Assembly: GCA_963806145.1 (NCBI GenBank) | Contig: CAWDXD010000032.1 | Coordinates: forward strand, 62,001 to 126,000 | Direction of reading: 5' to 3' | DNA: 64,000 nt | Source: DASXKD01 sp963806145 | GTDB taxonomy: Bacteria > Actinomycetota > Actinomycetes > Streptosporangiales > Streptosporangiaceae | Shown: positions 52,554 through 61,592 of the stretch, one piece after another | How the letters are laid out: every line of letters begins with the position of its first letter | Position numbering within the stretch: position 1 is the stretch's first letter | Position numbers and translations under genes: made by a program | Notes under the pieces: generated by a model | The model's input: the letters and a program-made list of their open reading frames with translations, nothing else | Databases searched by the model: none | What the model was told of the DNA's origin: nothing

Positions 52554-54012
52554 GCTGGGCCGCCAGCCACTGCTGCGGCGGGCAGGCGGCGCTCGCCTGG
52601 GCAAGCAGGGCACCACGGCGGTTTCGTTCTGCACTATTCATGCTCAGCGCCTCGTGCAAGGCCCGTGCCGTGGCGGAGACATCGTAAGGATTCACGAGCA
52701 GAGCGCCCCCGGCCAGTTCGGCAGCCGCGCCTGCCTCCCGCGACAGCACCACCGCGCAGCTGCGATCGGACAGCAGCGGGGCTTCCTTGGCGACCAGGTT
52801 CATGCCGTCCCTGACGGGGTTGACCAGCAGCACGTCGGCCAGCCGGTACGCGGCGAGCGAGCGCGGATAGTCGTCGTTGACCTGCAGCACCAGCGGGTCC
52901 CAGTCCTCGGTGCCGAACTCGTCCACGATCTCCCGCGCCATCCGCTGCACGCTGGCCGTGTACTCGCGGTACTCGGGCAGGTCGTGGCGGGACGGGTAGG
53001 CGAACGCCACGTGGGTGACCTTTCCCCGCCACTGCGGCCAGGTGACCAGCAGCTCGCGGTAGGCGGCCAGCCCCCGGACGATGTTCTTGGACAGCTCGGT
53101 GCGGTCGATCCGGACGATCAGCTTCCGGCCGCCCGCCACCTCGGTGAGCGCGGCCATGTGCGCCTGCACGTCGTCGGCCGCGGCCCGGCCGCGAAGCTGC
53201 GCCGCGTCCACGCCCAGCGCGTGGATGCCGACCGTGGTGGTGTGCCCGGCGTGCCGGACGGTCCGCGCGGCCCGGTCCACCTCGGCGCCGAGCACGCTCT
53301 CGCAGCAGTCGAGGAACGCGCTGGCCCAGCGCTCCGCATGGAACCCGGCATGGTCGGCGCCGAGAATGCCGTCGAGGACCTCGCGCGCCACGTCGTCGGG
53401 CAGCAGCGCGAAATAGTCCGGCGGCGCCCACGGGGTGTGCGAGAAGTGCGCGATCGCCAGGTCGGGGCGGCGCTGCGCGAGCATCCGGGGGAGCAGGGTC
53501 AGGTGGTAGTCCTGCACCATGGCCCTGGTGCCCGCGCCGGGCGGCCCGGCTCCCTCGGTGAGGGCGTCGGCGAACGCGGCGTTGTAGGCGCGGAACGACT
53601 CCCACTCCCTGCGGAACGCGAGCCCGAATACGGGCTGGTTCGGGGTGTCGTAGAGCATGTGGTGGATGAACCACAGGGTGGAGTTGGCTACCCCGTTGTA
53701 GGCCCGGTCGAACACCGGCGCCGGGATGTCGAGCATCCGCACCACGGACCGCGGCTCGTCTGGTGCCGCGTCGCCGGCGCTGAGCGGCACGTCCAGTTGC
53801 CCGTCGGCCGCGGCCCGGGCGGCGGCCCGGTCGGCATCGTTCAGGGCGGCGCACACCCACAGCACCTCGGCCCGGCCCGCGAGCGCCGACAGCCCGGACA
53901 CCATCCCGCCCCCGCCGCGGCGGCTGGTCAGCCGCCCGCCGTCGCCGAGGCTGAAGGACACCGGCCCCCGGTTGGATGCGATCAGTACCCGGCCCGCGGG
54001 TTCGGCGCTCAT
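52441..54012 (-). CDS. otsA: Trehalose-6-phosphate synthase
   Basis: A 523-aa GT20 enzyme that joins UDP- or GDP-glucose to glucose-6-phosphate. LIASNRGPVSFSLGDGG, WFIHHMLYDTP, VQDYHLTLLPRML, HFSHTPWAPPDYFALLP, RIDRTELSKNIVRGL and NPVRDGMNLVAKE are characteristic. No ribosome binding site precedes ATG 54012, so the transcript may be leaderless. The last ~40 residues are Ala/Pro/Arg-rich and lie over otsB on the other strand. Confidence 0.93.
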   Translation of the reverse strand: MSAEPAGRVLIASNRGPVSFSLGDGGRLTSRRGGGGMVSGLSALAGRAEVLWVCAALNDADRAAARAAADGQLDVPLSAGDAAPDEPRSVVRMLDIPAPVFDRAYNGVANSTLWFIHHMLYDTPNQPVFGLAFRREWESFRAYNAAFADALTEGAGPPGAGTRAMVQDYHLTLLPRMLAQRRPDLAIAHFSHTPWAPPDYFALLPDDVAREVLDGILGADHAGFHAERWASAFLDCCESVLGAEVDRAARTVRHAGHTTTVGIHALGVDAAQLRGRAAADDVQAHMAALTEVAGGRKLIVRIDRTELSKNIVRGLAAYRELLVTWPQWRGKVTHVAFAYPSRHDLPEYREYTASVQRMAREIVDEFGTEDWDPLVLQVNDDYPRSLAAYRLADVLLVNPVRDGMNLVAKEAPLLSDRSCAVVLSREAGAAAELAGGALLVNPYDVSATARALHEALSMNSAERNRRGALLAQASAACPPQQWLAAQLSALEAAAKAGPQPAQPAGRRPPWARRGPGRRARRAR

Positions 54013-54111
54013 GGAAGGTGAGGTTAGGGCATCTGACCGTCACCACCTGGGCTGGGCCGGCGACGCCCGGAACTGATTGCCCGGTCAGTTAAACCGTTGG
54101 CGCCATCAGTT

Positions 54112-54250
54112 AAAGTTGTGAGCACAACTTCATAAAGCTCATCCAGAGGGGTGGAGGGATACGGCCCTGCGAAGCCCCGGCAACCACCGTGACGGCGAAT
54201 GCTACTTGCTGGCCTGACGGCCAGCGGCGCGTTTGTCCGCAGTACTAGCC
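54112..54250 (+). ncRNA. SAM riboswitch (S-box type) upstream of thrC
   Basis: The leader shows the S-box core in order: ATCCAGAG..GGTGGAGGGA, CGGCCCTGCGAAGCCCCGGCAACC (in pieces at 54141-54185). A GTTGTG-AG-CACAAC hairpin (54114-54127) precedes it and CTGGCC-TGAC-GGCCAG (54209-54224) follows. The core matches the SAM-I clan; whether it is SAM-I or the actinobacterial SAM-IV subtype I cannot decide by eye. Boundaries are approximate. Confidence 0.85.
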
Positions 54251-54268
54251 CAGGGGGCGACCCCCTGG
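54250..54268 (+). promoter_or_regulatory. Perfect 8-bp hairpin in thrC leader (possible expression platform)
   Basis: CCAGGGGG-CGA-CCCCCTGG, just 3' of the riboswitch core and about 150 bases before the thrC start. There is no U-tract, so simple termination is unlikely. A repeated GATGGCTGGGGTCT (about 54279 and 54307) follows in the same leader. Confidence 0.4.
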
Positions 54269-54417
54269 AACCCCCGCCGATGGCTGGGGTCTCCAGGCGG
54301 CGCCCGGCGATGGCTGGGGTCTGCGGAGCGCTTGGCGGGGCTCGTCGTGGCAGGTGCCAAGTCCGGCCCGCGGCTGTTCGGCCGCAGGGACAGATGAGGG
54401 AAGAAAGGCCCCGCACC

Positions 54418-55671
54418 GTGACCACATCAGTGAGTACTCCTTCCGGTTTCGGCTTCGCAAGTCACCTCTTCTGCCGCGAATGCGGCGCCACGTCCGCGCT
54501 CGGCGCCAGCCATGCGTGCGCGGAGTGTTTCGGGCCGCTGGAGGTCGGCTACGAACTGCCGCCGATCACCCGCGCCGGCATCGAGGCCGGGCCCGCGAGC
54601 ATCTGGCGTTACGCGAGCCTGCTCCCGGTGCCGCCGGACATCGCCGCCAGGCCCAACACCGAGCCCGGCTGGACCAGGCTCTCCCGCGCCGACCAGCTCG
54701 CCAGGGAACTCGGGCTGCGGGCGCTGTGGCTGAAGGACGAGCGCGGAAACCCCACCCATTCGTTCAAGGACCGGGTCGTGGCGGTCGCCCTGGCCGCCGC
54801 CGTCGAGATGGGCTACAAGGTGCTGGCCTGCCCGTCCACCGGCAACCTTGCCAACGCGGTGGCCGCCGCCGCGGCCCGGGCCGGCATCCGCTCGGTGGTG
54901 CTGATCCCGGCCGACCTGGAACCGCAGAAGATCGCAGCCACCGCCGTCTACGGCGGCGCCATGGTGGCCATCGACGGCACCTACGACGACGTGAACCGGC
55001 TCGCCTCCGAGCTTGCCGACGACCGCGAGGACTGGGCGTTCGTCAACGTCAACGTGCGCCCCTACTACGCCGAGGGGTCCAAGACCATCGGCTACGAGAT
55101 CGCCGAGCAGCTCGGCTGGCGGCTGCCGGAGCAGATCGTGGTGCCGGTCGCCTCCGGCGCCCAGCTCGTCAAGATCGACAAGGCGTTCCGCGAACTGATC
55201 GAACTCGGGCTGGTGGCTGACACGAAGTACCGGGTGTTCGGTGCGCAGGCGACCGGGTGCTCGCCGGTGGCGGCCGCGTTCCGCGCCGGGCACGACGTGG
55301 TGCAGCCGGTCAAGCCGGCCACCATCGCCAAGTCGCTGGCGATCGGCAATCCCGCCGACGGCCCTTATGTGCTCGATGTCGTGCGGCGCACCGGCGGGGC
55401 GGTGGCCGACGTCGACGACGAGGAAGTAGTGCATGCCATACGCCTGCTCGCCGCGACCGAAGGCATCTTCGGCGAGACCGCGTCCGGGGTGACGCTTGGG
55501 GTGCTGCGCCGGCTCCTCGCCGACGGGCTGCTCGACCCGGGCGCGGAAACGGTCATCATCAACTCGGGTGACGGGCTGAAGACCCTGGACGCGGTGGCGC
55601 CGGCGGCCGCCGCGGCGATCCGGCCCACGCTGGAGGCGTTCGAGGCCTGGGAGTCGTCCCGCGCGGCGTGA
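54418..55671 (+). CDS. thrC: Threonine synthase
   Basis: A 417-aa PLP enzyme converting O-phosphohomoserine to threonine. The N-terminal zinc-ribbon-like CRECGA..CAECFGPL is typical of actinobacterial/archaeal-type ThrC. NPTHSFKDRVV carries the PLP Lys, and CPSTGNLANAVAA the phosphate-binding loop. GTG 54418 (AGAAAGG upstream) is preferred; ATG 54394 is in frame. It stands behind a SAM riboswitch and ahead of cysO. Confidence 0.9.
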   Translation: MTTSVSTPSGFGFASHLFCRECGATSALGASHACAECFGPLEVGYELPPITRAGIEAGPASIWRYASLLPVPPDIAARPNTEPGWTRLSRADQLARELGLRALWLKDERGNPTHSFKDRVVAVALAAAVEMGYKVLACPSTGNLANAVAAAAARAGIRSVVLIPADLEPQKIAATAVYGGAMVAIDGTYDDVNRLASELADDREDWAFVNVNVRPYYAEGSKTIGYEIAEQLGWRLPEQIVVPVASGAQLVKIDKAFRELIELGLVADTKYRVFGAQATGCSPVAAAFRAGHDVVQPVKPATIAKSLAIGNPADGPYVLDVVRRTGGAVADVDDEEVVHAIRLLAATEGIFGETASGVTLGVLRRLLADGLLDPGAETVIINSGDGLKTLDAVAPAAAAAIRPTLEAFEAWESSRAA

Positions 55672-55687
55672 ATCGTGCCCCCTCGTT

Positions 55688-55737
55688 CGTGATCATGACT
55701 TTGGTGTCGTGATAGCAACACCGAAGTCATGATCACG
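55688..55737. repeat. 20-bp-arm palindrome between thrC and cysO
   Basis: CGTGATCATGACTTTGGTGT (55688-55707) and its near-perfect inverse (55718-55737, one G:T) with a 10-base loop. It could terminate thrC or be a dispersed palindromic repeat. There is no U-tract. Confidence 0.6.
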
Positions 55738-55766
55738 GGCCCGATAACAGAGAAAGGCGGCCGCGG

Positions 55767-56042
55767 ATGAGCGTCTCCGTCCGAATACCGACCATACTGC
55801 GCACGTTCACCGGCGGCTCGGCCGAGGTGAGCGCGGACCCGGGCACGCTGCGGGAGGTTCTCGCCAGCCTGGACGCGGCGTATCCGGGGCTGGCGGGCCG
55901 GATTGTCGATGATGCGGGGAATTTGCGCCGCTTCGTCAATGTGTATGTGGGCGACGAAGATGTGCGGTTCGCGGAGGGGCTGGACACTCCGGTGCCGGCT
56001 GGGTCCCGCGTGTCGGTTATTCCGGCGGTGGCCGGCGGCTGA
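55767..56042 (+). CDS. cysO: MoaD/ThiS-family sulfur carrier protein (CysO-like)
   Basis: A 91-aa ubiquitin-fold protein ending in the required Gly-Gly (PAVAGG). The sequence VRIPTILRTFTGGSAEVSA and RFVNVYVGDEDVRF closely follow mycobacterial CysO, which carries thiocarboxylate sulfur for cysteine synthesis with CysM. A GAAAGGCGG ribosome binding site precedes ATG. Position after a riboswitch-controlled thrC ties it to sulfur amino acid metabolism; cysM and mec are not in the window. Confidence 0.88.
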   Translation: MSVSVRIPTILRTFTGGSAEVSADPGTLREVLASLDAAYPGLAGRIVDDAGNLRRFVNVYVGDEDVRFAEGLDTPVPAGSRVSVIPAVAGG

Positions 56043-56183
56043 CGCCGCGGTCCCGGCTGATGCCCCGCTCGGGCGTGATCCGGTTTCACCCCGGCTGACC
56101 AGCGTGTCCATGGTTTTCTGTTGGCCTGCGCGAGTTTCTTGGCAGCATTCAGCGAGTATCTGGTCACGCATCCTCACGGCAGG

Positions 56184-56199
56184 GGGTATGGTCATACCC
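56184..56199. promoter_or_regulatory. GGGTATG-GT-CATACCC palindrome upstream of cold-shock gene
   Basis: A perfect 7-bp inverted repeat about 130 bases before the cold-shock start. It could be an operator or a hairpin in the long 5' leader typical of csp mRNAs. Nothing else stands out in 56043-56328. Confidence 0.35.
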
Positions 56200-56328
56200 G
56201 GTCGCAGTCGGTCGGCGAGAACGACAAGCGATGCTTGTCAGTACGCCTAGCACAACCGCGATCACTGGATCCCGAAAAGCAAGGGCGGGATCTGAGAAAG
56301 CCCGAGCGTAGTTAGGGGTTGTTGAGTA

Positions 56329-56529
56329 ATGGCTCAGGGCACCGTCAAGTGGTTCAACGCGGACAAGGGCTACGGCTTCATCGCGGTCGACGGTGGCAGG
56401 GACGTGTTCGTGCACCACACAGCCATCCTTATGGATGGTTACCGCAGCCTCGAGGAGGGGCAGCGGGTCGAATTCGACATCACGCAGGGCGAGCGCGGAC
56501 CTCAGGCGGAGTCCGTTCGCGCCGTGTGA
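56329..56529 (+). CDS. Cold-shock protein (CspA family)
   Basis: A 66-aa single OB-fold protein with both RNA-binding motifs: KWFNADKGYGFIAV (RNP1) and DVFVHHTAI (RNP2). Length and sequence are standard for actinobacterial CspA. It is an RNA chaperone. It has a long leader and its own terminator 25 bases after the stop. Confidence 0.95.
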   Translation: MAQGTVKWFNADKGYGFIAVDGGRDVFVHHTAILMDGYRSLEEGQRVEFDITQGERGPQAESVRAV

Positions 56530-56554
56530 CGTAACTGCTCATCAAGCTGGATCA

Positions 56555-56586
56555 TGGCCCGGCACCCGGACGCGAGTGCCGGGCCA
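56555..56586 (+). terminator. Terminator hairpin of the cold-shock gene
   Basis: TGGCCCGGCAC (56555-56565) pairs with GTGCCGGGCCA (56576-56586) across a 10-base loop. It is a GC-rich stem without a U-tract, as usual in actinobacteria. Confidence 0.7.
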
Positions 56587-56680
56587 TGCGCTTTCCCCCG
56601 CCCAGCCGGTTCCCCCGCCAGGCCGGGTAACGGCCGCCAGGCCGGGTAACGCCGCCCGGGCCGTGACGCGGCACGGCGCC

Positions 56681-57079
56681 TCAGGGGAGCGGCTCGATCT
56701 CCACCTCGGGGTGCATGGCACGGATCGGGCCCGGCCGGGCGCTCACCACCGGCCAGCCACGGTCGGCGGCCAGGAACGCGGCATGCGCCGCCCCGGTAGA
56801 AGCCCGGGTGGGCAGGGCACTCGACCGCAGCAGCCCGGTGCCTGTTGCCTCGGCTGTGCCGAACTCCTCCACCCTCGCCATGGGGGCCTTCAGCAGATCG
56901 AACAGGCGCGCCTGCTGCTCGGGGTCCCGGAGCCTGGCCAGGGCGTCGGCCAGGCAGGGCGCCGGGATGACCAGCGGGATCAGGTGCTCGTGACTGATGT
57001 AGAGCAGCGCCTGCATATACGGGGTGCCTCGGGCCGCCTGGAGCAGTGCGCTGGTGTCGAGGATCCGGCCGCCGATCAC
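56681..57079 (-). CDS. PIN-domain toxin-like protein (VapC-like)
   Basis: A 132-aa protein with the PIN start RILDTSALLQAARG (first acidic residue) and a later AAFLAADRGWPVVSARP. The mid acidic position reads CLADALARL (Asp instead of the usual Glu), and the last canonical Asp is not clear, so the active site may be altered. Start ATG overlaps the antitoxin stop as ATGA. A ribonuclease toxin by family; activity is uncertain. Confidence 0.7.
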   Translation of the reverse strand: MIGGRILDTSALLQAARGTPYMQALLYISHEHLIPLVIPAPCLADALARLRDPEQQARLFDLLKAPMARVEEFGTAEATGTGLLRSSALPTRASTGAAHAAFLAADRGWPVVSARPGPIRAMHPEVEIEPLP

Positions 57080-57324
57080 CCGACGGGCTTCGGGCCCACG
57101 CCGAGCGCCCGGCGGGCCCAGGCGTAGTGCTTGGCCTCAGGGCCCGGGCACCGCTCGAAGATGCGGTCCAGGGTGGCCCGGGCGTCGTGCCAGTCGTCCT
57201 CCCGGCGCAGGAGTTCAGCGATGTGCCCGGACACCGAATCGATCCGGCCCTCGTCCTTGGCCCGCCGCAGCTTCTCGATCAGGTCCTTAGGCAGGCTGAT
57301 CGCGAGCTTCTCCGTTGCGGACAT
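57076..57324 (-). CDS. Ribbon-helix-helix-like antitoxin (VapB-like)
   Basis: An 82-aa protein beginning MSATEKLAISLPKDLIEKLR, the strand-helix of an RHH DNA-binding domain, with a helical C-terminus likely to bind the toxin. ATG 57324 has TATAAC about 8 bases upstream and little room for a leader, so the message may be leaderless and autoregulated. It is coupled to the PIN gene. Confidence 0.75.
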   Translation of the reverse strand: MSATEKLAISLPKDLIEKLRRAKDEGRIDSVSGHIAELLRREDDWHDARATLDRIFERCPGPEAKHYAWARRALGVGPKPVG

Positions 57325-57489
57325 ACCTCGGTTATACCGGTGACGGCGCGCTCGGCTCAACCTGATCGGCGCGGTTGACGCCTGCGGCATGCCGCGCCCG
57401 GGCGGTTCATCCCTGCTGCCGGTATCCGCACCCGCCGCCCGCAATTCCCTGGTCAACGGCCTCGGGGCGGGGGTGGCCGAGGTGATCAG

Positions 57490-57516
57490 TTTGCACTCTC
57501 GACCCGAGAGTGCTAA
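57490..57516. promoter_or_regulatory. CIRCE element (HrcA operator), upstream copy
   Basis: TTTGCACTC-N9-GAGTGCTAA, one base off the TTAGCACTC-N9-GAGTGCTAA consensus, 164 bases before groEL. It predicts repression by HrcA with release on heat shock. Confidence 0.9.
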
Positions 57517-57524
57517 ACAGGTCG

Positions 57525-57551
57525 TTGGCACTCTCGGCATGAGAGTGACAG
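57525..57551. promoter_or_regulatory. CIRCE element, downstream copy
   Basis: TTGGCACTC-N9-GAGTGACAG, a weaker second copy 9 bases after the first. Paired CIRCE boxes are common before actinobacterial groEL. Confidence 0.75.
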
Positions 57552-57679
57552 CGCCAAGGCGGGATCGGGGCGATGAGGCCTCACCTGTGCAGGAAGGGAC
57601 TGCCACAGCGAGGGCCGGCCGTCGCGGGCGTCGGCTCGATCCGTCCGATAGCCACATAGTTTCCGGAGGACTGGAGCCT

Positions 57680-59302
<1,623 letters not shown>

Positions 59303-59375
59303 TCCATGCCATGGGCGCTCAGCCCGTGCTAGCGGGCGCGTAGCCTGCGGTACCGGGCGCCAGGCGCCCGGAGTG

Positions 59376-59406
59376 AGGGGTGGTCCCGCGGTGCGGGACC
59401 ACCCCT
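59376..59406 (+). terminator. groEL terminator
   Basis: A perfect 14-bp stem (AGGGGTGGTCCCGC, 59376-59389, with its complement at 59393-59406) and a 3-base loop, 73 bases after the stop. The following 59407-59640 is rich in GGCCGG/CCGGCC and TGGCCGGCAGC repeats with no gene. Confidence 0.85.
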
Positions 59407-59657
59407 CCGGCCTTCCTTATCCGGCTCGGCCTGCCGGTCAGCCATCCGGCCGGGCCGGCCGGAGGCCATCGGCCGGCTCAGCCTGGCCGGCAGCTGGCAG
59501 CCTGGCCGGCAGCACCCCCGCCGGCCGGGTGCGCATCCCCCTCCGGGGTTGCACAACGCGCGCATGCTCACGCCCTGTTTGCGCGCGTGTGTGCGCCGCA
59601 ACTTTCAGAGTGTGCGAAGGTCTCCACATTTAGCGGATAAGAGGGGATGATCGGGGC

Positions 59658-60833
59658 ATGAGGGCACGTCCCAACCTCTCCGGTGAGCAGATCGTCACGG
59701 ACTACATGACCCGGGTGGCGCAAGCGGCGCGCCTGCTCCCCAAGGGGGCCAGGATGGCCTTTGTCGGCCGCACGCGGGCTCTCGTCGAGCGCGAGGTCGG
59801 CCCCCCTGGGACGCGCACCGATCCCGCGCAGGTCACCGCGGTGCTTGCGCGGCTGGGCAAGCCCGAGGACCTTGTCACCGAAGAGCGGATCCGGATCGAC
59901 CAGGCCTGGATCAAGAGCCGGGCTTCGAGCAAGGAGGAGGGAGAGGCCGCGGCGGCGGCCCTGTCCGGGCCGCGGATGAACCGTCCCCTGAAGGCACGGC
60001 GCCGGCCCAGCCCCGATACCCAGCCCTTGCCCGGCAGCCCGGCCCAGCCTGGGCCGGACCAGGCTGTCACCGGCCCGGACGGCTCCGTCGCCGGGGCCGC
60101 GCCACCGCCCCCGGACGCGGGCCCGCGGCGCTCGGTCCTGCGTGGCGCGGGCCCGCAGACCACCGGGCTGCGCGGCACAGGCCCGCGCAGTGCCGGCCCG
60201 GGCAGCGGTGACTCACGGGATGCCGGTCCCCGCAGGCTTCGCAGCGCGGACTCGCCGGATCCCGGCCCGCAGGGCGCGGCGCCGCAAGGCGCGGCTCCGC
60301 AGGGCACCGTCACGCAGGGCACAAGTCAGCGGGGCGCCGGGCGCCGGGGCACCGCTGCGCCAGGCACCGGGCCTGGAGACGCCGGCCGCACCGGCCCGAT
60401 CGAGCGGCTGATCGGGCAGGTCCCGTGGGCAGCGGACGGGACCGAGAAGTTCACCGCGAGCGTCGGCCGGCTGGCCCGCGACAACCTCCTGGAGAGCGTC
60501 GCCATCCTGCTGCTCGGTCTTGGCGGGCTGATCCTGCCGTTCCCGTTCTGGCCGATCGGTGCCGTCGTGGCGCTGTTCTCGCGGCTGTGGGACGTCAAGG
60601 ACAAATCGATCGCGGTCACCGGGCCCTTGCTGGTGACGCTGGCGCTTTCGGTGATCGCCGCCCCGTTCGTCGGCGGCAGCGGCAACATCATCGTGGTCTA
60701 CTTCCACGCCCTCCACGTGTCCTTCGGATACCTGGTCCGCGTGGGCTCGGTGATCACCGCCGCCTACCTGGCCTGGCGGGTGTCCAGGGGACCGCGGGTC
60801 AAGGTGCCCCCCTGGAAGCGCATCACCCGCTGA
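59658..60833 (+). CDS. Membrane protein with Pro/Gly-rich linker, unknown function
   Basis: A 391-aa protein. The N-terminal ~80 residues (YMTRVAQAARLLPKGARMAFVGRTRALVERE) resemble the small helical HAAS-type signalling domain, but this is weak. A long linker (~100-250) of GAGPQ/GTGPR/QGAAP repeats follows. The C-terminus has about four membrane helices (LLESVAILLLGLGGLILPFPFWPIGAVVALF and others) and ends in a basic tail. The role is unknown; it is transcribed with groEL's strand but after a terminator. Confidence 0.6.
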   Translation: MRARPNLSGEQIVTDYMTRVAQAARLLPKGARMAFVGRTRALVEREVGPPGTRTDPAQVTAVLARLGKPEDLVTEERIRIDQAWIKSRASSKEEGEAAAAALSGPRMNRPLKARRRPSPDTQPLPGSPAQPGPDQAVTGPDGSVAGAAPPPPDAGPRRSVLRGAGPQTTGLRGTGPRSAGPGSGDSRDAGPRRLRSADSPDPGPQGAAPQGAAPQGTVTQGTSQRGAGRRGTAAPGTGPGDAGRTGPIERLIGQVPWAADGTEKFTASVGRLARDNLLESVAILLLGLGGLILPFPFWPIGAVVALFSRLWDVKDKSIAVTGPLLVTLALSVIAAPFVGGSGNIIVVYFHALHVSFGYLVRVGSVITAAYLAWRVSRGPRVKVPPWKRITR

Positions 60834-60858
60834 GGCTGCCGGGTCAAGAATTTCGGTA

Positions 60859-60881
60859 ATCACGGGTAACTACCCCGTGAT
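60859..60881 (+). terminator. Hairpin after the membrane-protein gene
   Basis: ATCACGGG-TAACTAC-CCCGTGAT, 25 bases past the stop. The remaining 60882-61155 is a promoter-type intergenic region for the cold-shock-domain gene, without other elements I can support. Confidence 0.55.
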
Positions 60882-61155
60882 TATCTGCGATAACTCCAGG
60901 GTATAAGCCTGACAAGACCTCCTGGATTTGATCGGGCGGCACAGTGCGCTCTGATTCCCGGTCACTCACGCGATCCCGTCCCAGCACCATCTGAGCGTGG
61001 GGGCCGCGGATGGCGTGGCCCCGGCGGCATTCTGCCGGGGTCACGCCGCTGTCACGAGCGCTGCCGGGACTGACCTCGACGGAGGCGGGAGCGACTAACC
61101 TGGGATGGCGCTCGCGCGTGAACCTGCCCGCCGCTATTCCCCGTGAGGTCTGTCC

Positions 61156-61536
61156 GTGCCCACTGGCAAGGTCAAATGGTATGACGTCGACAAAGGATTC
61201 GGCTTCCTCAGTCGCGACGGCGGCAGTGAGGTTTTCGTGCACTCCTCCGCGCTGCCGGCCGGCACGGTCCTGAGGTCCGGCCAGCGCGTGGAGTTCGGCG
61301 TGGCCGAGGGCCGGCGCGGCGTGCAGGCCCTCCAGGTACGGGTGCTCGACCCCACGCCGACCGTGGCCAAGGTGAGCCGCAAGAGCCCAGATGAGATGGT
61401 CGTCCTCGTGGAGGACCTGATCAAGCTGCTCGATGACCTGTCAGGTTCCTACCGGCGCGGCCGCCACCCCGATCCCCGGGACGCCAAGAAGATCGCCGCA
61501 CTGCTGCGCGCGGTAGCCGACGACGTGGAGCCCTGA
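61156..61536 (+). CDS. Cold-shock-domain protein with C-terminal helical extension
   Basis: A 126-aa protein. Residues 1-66 are a cold-shock domain (KVKWYDVDKGFGFL, SEVFVHSSAL). The remaining 60 residues form a helical, charged extension (DEMVVLVEDLIKLLDDL) not found in CspA. GTG start with GAGG 8 bases upstream. This longer type is conserved in actinobacteria beside an MFS gene and DUF3027, as here. Confidence 0.88.
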   Translation: MPTGKVKWYDVDKGFGFLSRDGGSEVFVHSSALPAGTVLRSGQRVEFGVAEGRRGVQALQVRVLDPTPTVAKVSRKSPDEMVVLVEDLIKLLDDLSGSYRRGRHPDPRDAKKIAALLRAVADDVEP

Positions 61537-61592
61537 CCGCGCTGCCGGTATCCCCGGGCGTCGGCCGTTGCCGGGGCCGTCCCACGCTTCGG

